A stretch of DNA of 18,662 nt from Gonapodya sp. JEL0774 (taxonomy: Eukaryota; Monoblepharomycota; Monoblepharidomycetes; Monoblepharidales; Gonapodyaceae): contig JADIIX010000259.1 of the NCBI GenBank assembly GCA_027604505.1, positions 1-18,662 of the forward strand, given 5' to 3'. The notes beneath the pieces are model-generated. The model had not been told where the DNA came from. It saw only the letters and a program-made list of their open reading frames with translations, and did no database searches. Position 1 is the stretch's first letter, and every line of letters starts with the position of its first letter. This document shows positions 1-8,062 of this stretch, piece by piece. A program made the position numbers and the translations under genes.

Positions 1-2498
1 GCCTTGTGCTTTGGAACGAAGGAGAATCCGTCGGGGACTTTCCCGAGCAACGGGATCATCTCCGTCAGCTTGACCCAATCCCCGGCGAACGGACTTGCCA
101 TGAGCGTCTCCAGCTCGTCCCGGCCACGGAACTCTCGGGGCCGGGCGTTCATGTGGTTGAACATGGGTTCGCCCGATTCTGGGTACCGCTCAAGCAAACC
201 CACGGGCACGTACCGGTGTAGGAAAGAGCACCACTCGAGCAAAAACCGCCGCGTCTGAGCGATCCCGCGGTTGTCGGTGCCCCAGTGTTCCACTCCGAAC
301 CGTGCATAGTCCTGAAGCATGTCGAAGCGTTCGCGGGACGAAATGTCCCACACGCGGCGCTCTTTGATCTCGGTGAAGATCCACGGTTTGGTGAGGGCGC
401 CGCGGCCGATCATGACGCCGTCGACGGCAAGGTTGTCGATCAAGGTGAGGAATGTTTGGTGGTGGAGGACGTCCCCGTTGCCAAAGAAAGCTGGCACAGG
501 ACGGTCTCGGGCGTGTACGTCGGGATCGGCGTACAAGGTCTCGTCGAAAGGACCGTCCACGTCCAACCCCTGCTTCTCCGCCCGTTCTCGCCTCAGCTGG
601 TGTTCCCGTTCCCTTTTCTCCCTTCCACACTGCCCAATGTAGCTCCAGTCGGCTTCTTTCGTGTAACGCTGCTGTCGCGATCGGCCGTGCAAGGTGACCA
701 GAGCAGCACCGGCATCGTAGAGTTTGGGAATCAGCTGGTCGGCGATAGCCTTGCGATCCTCGATTCCTTTACGGATCTTCACAGTGATGGGGCGGGTCGA
801 GACGTAGTTTGCTGTTGTATGTAATATGAGATGTGGGAAAGAAGAATGGCGGCACCATTGGGACGATTGATTGTGAATCTCACCCGCGCGAACTACTTCT
901 CGCAGTCTGCTCGTCTTGCCCATCAATGCAGAGCCACATCCCATCGAAAAGATATCATCTGTGGGGCACCCACAGTTGATGTCGAAGAAATCCACATTGA
1001 TTCCTCTTTTAGGGTCGGTAAGGAGCTCGACCGTCTGGGCGAAGTGCTGATGGGGCAGGAATCAGTGCCGCCGTCACATTTAAATGACCTACAAGGTTCC
1101 CTCAATACTCACTTCCGGGGATTTTCCTGCCAACTGTACTCCGAAGATCTTCTCTCCCTCCCACCGTTTCAGCAAAGCCCACTCGTTGGATTCGCCAGAG
1201 AGGATTTTCGTGCAAATAGCCATTTCGGAGCAGGTGATGTCGCAACCAAAGTTGACACAAAGGCGTCGGAAAGGGAGGTTGCCCACAGTGGTGAGAGGAG
1301 CGAGGTACGTTTTGTTTCGAAAGTCGATGTGGATCTTCTCCGGAGGCTGAATGGCCGCCGTCGTGCAGATGGGCAAGTCGTGAGGGCCGTTTGGCCCAAG
1401 ATGTCGAGCATCACGTGACGACCGTTCTTTGCGCTCCCTGTTGATCCAATCCATGATGGAGTCGGTGCGCCAGAATGGAATCTCGTTCTTGCGAAGGGCG
1501 CGGCGGAGCTCCGACGTGTTCGTGTTCAGAATATCAGTTTGAAGCAGTGATGCGCCGTCTAGCTCGTCCTCGATTTTCACGTTCGGTTCGTCTTCGGTTT
1601 TCACGCTGGGTTCGTCTTCGCTTTTCACGTTGGGTTCGTCTTCGCTTTTCACGTTGGGATCATCCTCGATTTTCAAGTTGGGATCATTTTCTGATGTGGT
1701 CGGGGCCGCGGGAACATTGTGGCCCGAGGCAAACCGGCACTTATGTGAGTACGGACAAGCTCCTATCAATCAGAGATGTTATCATGCAGGTGGTCTGTTG
1801 CAAACACAGTGGATGATCTGAATCTCACCGTGCTTTTCCCACAGAGGACAGGACGTGCCCAAATCAGGCTCCTTGCTTCTGAGATAAGAGTCGAGGTCAT
1901 GGGAATAGTGGCACCTGCCATTCCTTTTCATGCGAAGACAAGGCCGCCCGAGAAGCACGCTATTGCAGTACTGTCGGAGAAAGAGGAGTCGTGGGTCATG
2001 GAGTTGCGTTCAGACGTCAGTACCACGACAGCCCCTCTGTAAACAATATCTGAACGTGCTCACATTTGAATCACCGTATCCATTCATTCGCCCCACCGGT
2101 GCCTTGTTCACCTTCCGTTGATATCCCTTGTTCATTCCCCGATTGCCCCGATCTTTGTTCTTACCGCCTTCTCCATCATCAGCTCCAGCATAGACACCGA
2201 GAACAGCACTTGAGGAAGCAAGGAACACCCCAAGACTTTGCTCTTCCAATTTCGTGCGCTTCGTTCCGTCTGGTTCACCTGCAGCATGGCCCGATAAGTC
2301 TTCACCCGCCTTCCGTTTCTCGCCTTGCACCGCAGTACCATTTGATGCAGATCCCGACACCAATTTCTCCCCTGATTGAACTGCGTGGGACGTCGGAGCC
2401 TTGACAAGGAACTCTTGCCGAATGGGTGCCTGAATACGCACGAGGGGAAACTCAGGAATCAAACTGCCGGTCGCAGCAGTGGTGACGACAGCAGGCAT
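1..2498 (-). CDS. DUS3: tRNA-dihydrouridine(47) synthase Dus3 (3' end cut by window)
   Basis: FMN-dependent enzyme that reduces U47 in the tRNA variable loop. Exons read 2498-2064, 1970-1829, 1762-1113, 1046-884 and 811-1; all junctions are GT-AG and keep frame, giving at least 733 residues. Two CCCH zinc fingers are visible (C147/C156/C165/H169 and C186/C195/C201/H207), typical of Dus3 and not of other Dus enzymes. An acidic repeat array follows (residues 219-259). The TIM barrel starts at about 345 with YLAPLTTVGNLPFRR, has the catalytic Cys436 in INCGCP, the KIRKG and TLHGRSRQQRYT motifs (H505) and the late phosphate-binding GVMIGRGALTKPWIF. Residues 526-569 form a charged insertion before FFGNGD. 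The last codons read FVPKHK, so only a few residues should be missing. The start ATG at 2498 is followed by an N-terminal region ending in a basic stretch before the zinc fingers, as in other fungal Dus3. The family call is firm; the first exon is less certain. Confidence 0.95.
1564..1683 (-). repeat. Five tandem 24-bp units inside DUS3
   Basis: Five adjacent 24-bp units (starting at 1564, 1588, 1612, 1636 and 1660 on the plus strand) differ by a few bases each, followed by a degenerate sixth start at 1684. On the coding (minus) strand each unit encodes eight residues of the form (D/E)(D/E)PN(V/L)K(S/T/I)E. The unit length is a multiple of three, so gain or loss of copies keeps the frame. Lysines 223, 231, 239, 247 and 255 are exactly eight residues apart. 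The array lies between the second zinc finger and the catalytic domain. Confidence 0.95.
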
Positions 2499-2611
2499 AA
2501 TCTCTTAAGTTTGTTTTCCAGCGGATTGGTCCGGTTATTCGAGTTCTACGCAAAGGATCGTGGTGTGGAGAAGGAGAAACAGTGCACCCTCAAACCTGCG
2601 GATTCACAATC

Positions 2612-2791
2612 ATGCGAATGTCGTCATTGCCGCTGGTCCAGAGCACATTTTACAACTTCAAGATTCGTGCTGTTGGAGGAAGGAGGACATGTTCGACGAA
2701 AAGCACCGTCGATCCTTCTGTTGTGCTGAAAAAGCATGTTCTCCGAGCGATGTTAGATGCATTCGCTGATCTGCACGTTCCGAAAATTTAG
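2612..2791 (+). CDS. Small ORF, 59 residues, unrecognised
   Basis: This is the only coding candidate in the 505-bp gap 2499-3003 between the Dus3 start and the kinase stop. From the ATG at 2612 it encodes a 59-residue protein; an in-frame ATG at 2582 would add ten residues. The first 30 residues are rich in Arg, Ser and Thr and have no acidic residue, a composition like a mitochondrial presequence; the second half could form an amphipathic helix. It would be divergent from DUS3. I recognise no family and see no convincing splice sites that extend it. It may be a chance ORF; the rest of the gap shows nothing I can name. Confidence 0.2.
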   Translation: MRMSSLPLVQSTFYNFKIRAVGGRRTCSTKSTVDPSVVLKKHVLRAMLDAFADLHVPKI

Positions 2792-3003
2792 TCATATTCC
2801 CAAAAGCTCGCACAGAGAGGGCGTACAGACGTGCATTAGATATCTGCTCATTTCAAATACATTGACATATAATGTCCATCTACGATAACCGTGCTCGACC
2901 ACCTACAACCGACCTTGAAACGGTTTACTTCACCGGGGTAGGAAGGGGGACAATATATCCACCATCCCGAATACAAAGGCCGTCAGGAAGCTGACGTCCT
3001 TGC

Positions 3004-5608
3004 TTACAACTCCGCAGTCCACCAACCACAGTCTCTAACTTCCTCCACCGTTGCTCTCTTTGCAGGATCCTTCTCCAGGAGTCGATCAAGTAACGCGATG
3101 ACTTGAGGGGATCGCTGATAGCGAGGACGAGCGTAGCGGAGATGGACAGTTTGCGAGGGATCGGCGAAAGGGAGTTCAGAAAAGCAGAGGGTCTAACATG
3201 CAGTGAGATTCACATTCTCGTCAACATGCGGAGGAAGCAAGCCATGTGGGATATGTCGCAAAAATCGACTCACATATAGAAGCACTCCCAAACTCCACAT
3301 TTCTGCTTCTGGCCCTCTGTATCGCTTTCCGCACAACACCTCTGGAGCGCAGTACTGTACCGTACCGTAGAATCGATCAAAAAATAGATCGGGTCGGTCC
3401 TTCGCCGGAATAAACGCGCTGTTACCCATATCAATAAGCTTGACGTGTAGAGTATGCGACACGACCAAGTTTTCGTCCCTGGAAGGCGAACCGAGAACTG
3501 GACGCATGAGCCTAATCCTGAAGGCTAATTACTAATCAAAAGTCCAAAACACTCACTTAATATCCCGATGAACCACTCCGCATACTACGTGCAGATACCA
3601 TACAGCCTCCACCACCTGTCGGAAGATGTACCGAGCCTGAGTCTCTGTCAACACTCCCAGCTTCTCCACACACTCAAAGAGATCCGTAGAAGGGTGCTTG
3701 GGGACAACCGTTGTCACAAGCGGTGGGGTTATACTCAAGGAGGGTGGAACGAGGCACGGGCAAAGACCGGGAATGGTGTTCGGGGCAGGGGCGGCAGAGG
3801 GAGGAAGTTGCGATGTCGAAGTGATGGCCGGAGACAGGTGACTTGGAAGTGGTTTACCCGAGGCGATTGCATCAGCAGCAGTTTTGATTAGCGAGGACGC
3901 TTGCAAAGGGTCCAGTCCATGGCACGTGGGAACTCGGTACTTGGAGGAATCATCCCAGGGGCAGCCGTGCAGTTCCTGAACAAGAATAAAATGCCTATAC
4001 CGGGAGAGTGAAGTAGACACACCGGCTGGTAAATACTTTAGTCCTGATGCCCGACTCCTGCAAAAGTCCGTGGCCTCAATTTTCGTGTCACTCCGAACAC
4101 GCACCTGGGGTCTTCCCAAACGTCCAAAAATCCAACAATATTTTCGTGCTTCATATTCTTGAGTAAGTACACCTCAAGTGGCACTGCCACCTTCTTTTCC
4201 TCCTTTGGTACCGGCGCTGGTGTCGGCTCCTGTATCATCGGCTTAGCCTTTGCCCTACGTCGTCCACTGTTGCGCCCGCCTGCAGCATCCATGTCTACAT
4301 CGCTGTCACTGCTGTCGTCATCACTAGATTCGCTTTCAAGAGTTCCCGTCCCCGCTGTAGAGGTAGTGGAGGTCACGGGCGACGGACTGAGCGTATCAAG
4401 GACCCACGAGTGGGACGAGACGCGACTCTTGTAGATGAATTTGACACACACAGATTGCCAGTCAGTTCGCCGACGGGCGACTACAGCAAAACCACATCCT
4501 ATCGTGGAGTAGTCACGTACACGACGTTATTTTGGCGTAAGAACCCTGCTTCCGCGAAATGACACATACCACCGCTTCCAAGTTCTTCCGTACACACGTA
4601 TTTATCCGAAAATGCTTTCGGTAGCGCGCATTGTTCCGGAAAGAGCAGGACCTTTTGGGCCGGAGTCAGTGAGTTGATTGCTTCCTGCAAGCGCGACTGC
4701 TGCGATTGGTACACGGATGCGGCGGATGTGGCTGCACCGAGCGCACGGGCGAAAAAGAGTTGTCGGTGGGATTGAATTGTGAGGGTTTGTACTTGCAGGA
4801 GGCGGATCGAGAGGTCTGACTGCTGGTCATGGTCCTGGTGATGGTGGTGGTGGTGGTGACTACCGGTTTGGTCAGATCGAGAGTTTGGAGGTGATGATGG
4901 AGCAGAGCGACAGCCCTTGCCGACATTGGAAGCAGGGTGTTGTTGGCCAGTGCTGTGAGGGGCTAGGACAGAATCTCTGACCGGGGTGGCGCCATCAGAT
5001 GCACCATTTGCCGAGTGCATAGAAGAAGGTGTCGGAAGATGATGGTGCGGAGAGCCAGACGCAGATGGAGTGAAGAATTGGTATCGAGCGACGTTTGGAG
5101 CGCGGTGCAACTCCGTTGTCATCGAGGCGGAGCCTGGAGCCGAGTTCGCGGGCGGATTGTCCCACCTTCCCTCAGACGAGTGTGCCACGTGCGCTTGAAC
5201 ACCTTCGTGACCGTGTTTTCCGACTAGATGAGACCAGAGCGAGGTCAAAGGTGACGGTCTGTGTTCGGCCTCCGTCACAACGGACGCCAGATTCACGGCC
5301 GCAATCACCGCAGGGTGGCAGTAAGGAGTTGACTTGGAATTTTTGCTATAGACGAGCTTCCCTCGCTTCTTCGTTTTCCGTTCACAGTCCGGGTTTCCAC
5401 AGGGTCTGAAAACGTTTGGTTCCGTTGTCGATGGCCGGCACATTCCCCCCAAAGTCCTCCGTTGCCAAGACCACTCCGACAACCGAGCTTGGTTGGCGGT
5501 GATTTCCTCAAGTTTTGAGCTCCCTTCGGCCACGCTCCCAGTGCTTGCGAGAAAATGTTTGAAAGTATGGCACAAATAAAATGGCGCTAGGTGACTAACA
5601 CGAGGCAA
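3004..5608 (-). CDS. PAS-kinase-like serine/threonine protein kinase
   Basis: Exons 5608-4570, 4498-4105, 3994-3557, 3478-3274 and 3192-3004 join in frame to 754 residues. The kinase domain begins at about residue 338. It has the glycine loop GSGGCG (344-349), Lys366, alpha-C Glu455, the HRDIKDEN catalytic loop (Asp622, Asn627), DMG at 640-642 in place of DFG, APE at 668-670, and the segment RGPEAEMWSLGVLLY, which closely resembles PAS kinases (PASK/Psk). The C-lobe ends with LLEKDPAKRATVEEV. Residues 380-449 (between beta-3 and alpha-C) and 492-581 (after the hinge) are large low-complexity insertions. The N-terminal 335 residues are Ser/Pro/His-rich with a seven-His run and a Cys-rich patch; I see no clear PAS domain. 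Family members sense nutrient state and phosphorylate metabolic enzymes. The start is uncertain: 5608 is the first ATG of the open frame, an internal ATG lies near 5443, and upstream exons are possible. Confidence 0.85.
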
Positions 5609-5827
5609 GAAAGACCCTTGTGAGGCATCTTACTACAAACAGCATTTCGCACTTGTAAGTATCGTTTACTTGGGATATTCGATTGATGTTCTGCGTAAGG
5701 CATTTCTCGCCGGATGTGTTCATCAAGTACCGTACTCTTCAATTCGGATTTCTGTCGAGCAACAAGTGACAGTACACTCATACAAATCACCTGCAACATT
5801 TTGCGACAGATAATCAGATCCACTGAA

Positions 5828-6685
5828 TTAATCGAAAATTGCTGCTGCTCTTTGGAGTCCATGCTGCATAGCCGCCTTCCGCAAACGTTGGCGATCTAAA
5901 AACGTGACAGAGCGGCAGTAGTGCTGAAGTATATCTCTCCCATCACCCCATTTACTTCCATCCATCTGCAGGAGGTCCTTTGCAATAGCTTGAATGTCTG
6001 TTGGAGGTATCCCATACTTCCCCAAGAGGAACTCGGCAGCAAATATACTCCGATCTTGACCAATTGACTGACGATTAAGATGTAGAGCTAGAAGTGGTAG
6101 GAGGTCCTCAATGATGGATGGAGAGACGCGACGGAATAGGAACTGAGATTCTGCCACTCTACCAAAAGTCCTCCAAGCCTTTGAATCCCCTCCAAGATAC
6201 TGCAAAAATTTCCATGCTTGCTCAAATGCACTTGAAGCATCATTGCAACGCATTGCCGCATCAACAGCTGCGATTCCAATGGTTTCATCTCGTCCATCGC
6301 TCAATTCCCAGACTTCAATTGGGTTGGTGTATTTATTGCGCAGCACCGATAATGCTGCCACAGCAGTTTGTGACAGGTTGCGAGTATGCCATTCTGAAAC
6401 CCACAAGACCTTGCGGAGTCCCAAGCCTGTTGTAGTACACCAATGTAGTGCCAACTTTGGTGATGAAGCGAGGTTCATCAGAAAAGCTTCTTCTGGAACG
6501 TTTGCCTGGTAAAGAGCATTCAAGAACCGCTGTGAGTCGCCGTTGAATGGTGAATTCTCCAAAACGCTCTCAGTCTCTATGAGCATCACCGAAGTAATGA
6601 AATTATTCCACTGACGTTCGGTGAAGTCAGATGGTGCCGTTGGAATGACGGTTGGAACTTCGTCACACGACTCCGACATCTTCAT
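5828..6685 (-). CDS. Unrecognised intronless protein, 285 residues
   Basis: One uninterrupted ORF of 285 residues, starting MKMSESCDEVPTV and ending HGLQRAAAIFD. I recognise no family. The composition suggests a soluble, mostly helical protein: no membrane segment, no signal peptide, no cysteine pattern. The first 20 residues are acidic and Pro/Thr-rich, probably disordered, then several helix-like segments follow. It stands out from its neighbours because it has no intron over 858 bp. Its stop lies 219 bp from the kinase start on the same strand. It may be the 3' part of a longer gene: a GTGAGT donor at 6759 in the upstream ORF and an AG at 6680 are both in phase 0 and would join residue Asp158 of that ORF to Met3 here. 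Length and open frame argue for a real gene; function is unknown. Confidence 0.6.
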   Translation of the reverse strand: MKMSESCDEVPTVIPTAPSDFTERQWNNFITSVMLIETESVLENSPFNGDSQRFLNALYQANVPEEAFLMNLASSPKLALHWCTTTGLGLRKVLWVSEWHTRNLSQTAVAALSVLRNKYTNPIEVWELSDGRDETIGIAAVDAAMRCNDASSAFEQAWKFLQYLGGDSKAWRTFGRVAESQFLFRRVSPSIIEDLLPLLALHLNRQSIGQDRSIFAAEFLLGKYGIPPTDIQAIAKDLLQMDGSKWGDGRDILQHYCRSVTFLDRQRLRKAAMQHGLQRAAAIFD

Positions 6686-6723
6686 CGCAGTGGACCATAC
6701 AAGGATAGAAGGGCTAGGTAAAT

Positions 6724-7233
6724 CTACGCTACATACCTGGAAGAAGACTTCGGACTCACATCATGACCGATGTAGCCCTCAATCAACTCTTTGAACGACT
6801 GGACGACAGAACTCGGCCGCCACACCTCGAAAGCACGCGTGAAGAAACGAATTATATCACTTCGCCGAGAGTACCCAAGATGAATGATGATGAGCGCGAT
6901 TGTCGATCCGCTCAGTACGGGAGCGGGGCCGATGACGTCTGCGAAAGTCACAAAGTCCTTATCCAAGCCCAACCCTTTCATCTGAGGAATCATGAACTCG
7001 AGCCCGAAAACCTTGAAACAAAGATAAAATCCCGTACGAAGGTCCCGCGTCTGCTTGGTTCGCTCGCAAGCGCGCCTGAATCTGAGAAGACAGGTTTTAT
7101 GAACGTCGTTTCTGAAGGGTTTGGAGACAACGCGTAGGCCCCATAACTGCGAAAGACGTAAACGGTAGAGGATATGACTTTGAAGTATTTCACTGGCACG
7201 AATAAGGGCGCGAGCGGGGGAGTAGAAGAGCAT
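6724..7233 (-). CDS. Uncertain ORF; weak nucleotidyltransferase-like pattern
   Basis: An open frame of 169 residues on the same strand as the 285-residue orphan, 38 bp upstream of it. The segment APVLSGSTIALIIIHLGY, followed by RSDIIRFFT and a later EGYIGHD, resembles in outline the 'S-G-S ... S-D-L-D ... G-Y' pattern of lineage-expanded basidiomycete hypothetical proteins with a nucleotidyltransferase-like fold. The second metal-binding Asp is not present (SDIIR), so if related it is divergent or decayed. The N-terminal half is unusually basic, with many Arg and Leu. A GTGAGT at 6759 and a GTATGT at 6736 are plausible donors, so the last residues may be intron. The start is unsupported: 7233 is merely the first ATG, and no homologous N-terminus is visible upstream. 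It may be a pseudogene or the 5' part of the 5828-6685 gene. Confidence 0.35.
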   Translation of the reverse strand: MLFYSPARALIRASEILQSHILYRLRLSQLWGLRVVSKPFRNDVHKTCLLRFRRACERTKQTRDLRTGFYLCFKVFGLEFMIPQMKGLGLDKDFVTFADVIGPAPVLSGSTIALIIIHLGYSRRSDIIRFFTRAFEVWRPSSVVQSFKELIEGYIGHDVSPKSSSRYVA

Positions 7234-8062
7234 AATCTTTGCTCTGGAACGAGAGTGCGGCTATTGCATTCCGGTGCTGGAGTGGTTGGATAGGTCCTGA
7301 ATGCACACAGTACCCCGAGCGATTCAACTGCTTCCGCTCCATTTTCGGGTCTCGGTCGACCCGCGGTGCCCACACTCAGGGTCCATTAAGATTCGTTGAT
7401 TGATTCGTTAGACTAACAGGGCTGGTGCTGCTATGATGGTCAAGATGCAAGGCCGGTTACGTAACACCAAGCACGTCGCACACGTTTTCTGGGCAACTCA
7501 CTTCACCCGCTCCATCTCCCTCCTTTCCATTTTATCCCTTTCTCCATTGACAGGTCGGTTCCCTAACTGCACCTGATGCACATATCATTGCCAATGGAAT
7601 TTTATAACTGCGTCCAATGTCATCACACCCAGAAAGCTGTACATAAATAACTGAATGTCAAAGTTATCACCGTCGTACTCACGTCTCGTGTGCAAGTACT
7701 TTGAGTGTTGCTGCACTGAAGAGACGGGACAGGAAGGATAAATGAGTTTCGGCTTCGTACTTTTGGGGGCCGTGAGGTGCCGTGACATCATGATTCATGA
7801 CTGTACAAAAGTCCCTGAGGACTGAAAAACGAAGAACTCGGCGTCGCTACCACGGATTCACAGCGTCTAATCGTTGTACGCAATTGAATCGATCGAGTTT
7901 TGAGGAGTGCGTGTCCGCGCTACTCGTCAGGTCGCTTCTCGCGTCGATTCGCGGCGTCTGCATGGTGCATTCTCCCGTTTATCCTCAACAAAGGCGTATT
8001 CACCATCGCATTTGCGCAATCGCCACTTTTTGCGTCTTAAGTCTTCCCCACAACAGCAGTAG
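7234..8062. other. Intergenic stretch without a supported gene
   Basis: About 830 bp between the uncertain minus-strand ORF and the acetyl-CoA synthetase start. It holds only short ORFs with no recognisable content. A pyrimidine-rich tract at about 7508-7548 looks like the C/T-rich tracts common in fungal promoters. A 68-codon minus-strand ORF (7585-7791) contains a GTGAGT and a TACAG about 46 bp apart and could be a remnant exon pair, but nothing in it is recognisable. The right part should contain the acetyl-CoA synthetase promoter and 5' leader. Confidence 0.5.

Noticed and set aside
190-630. Minus-strand open frame of 146 codons overlapping Dus3 exon 5 in another frame
   Set aside because: Arg/Pro-rich composition and no family match; the true Dus3 frame runs through the same bases.
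285-824. Long plus-strand open frame of 179 codons opposite DUS3
   Set aside because: It is the antisense shadow of Dus3 exon 5, whose minus-strand frame carries clear catalytic motifs.
4839-4859. Seven-histidine run in the kinase N-terminus as a possible metal-binding feature
   Set aside because: Homopolymeric CAC/CAT repeats are common in disordered parts of fungal kinases; nothing else supports metal binding.
5587-5862. Minus-strand 91-codon ORF overlapping the 3' end of the orphan gene and the kinase start
   Set aside because: It has a Met at a plausible place but no recognisable content and overlaps two better-supported genes; it could at most hide a kinase leader exon, with no junction that I can justify.
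7585-7791. Minus-strand 68-codon ORF in the intergenic region, with intron-like signals
   Set aside because: No family resemblance and no extension by splicing that improves it.
8046-8051. CreA/Mig1-type SYGGRG match just before the ACS start
   Set aside because: A single six-base degenerate match 11 bp before the ATG is expected by chance and lies within the leader.
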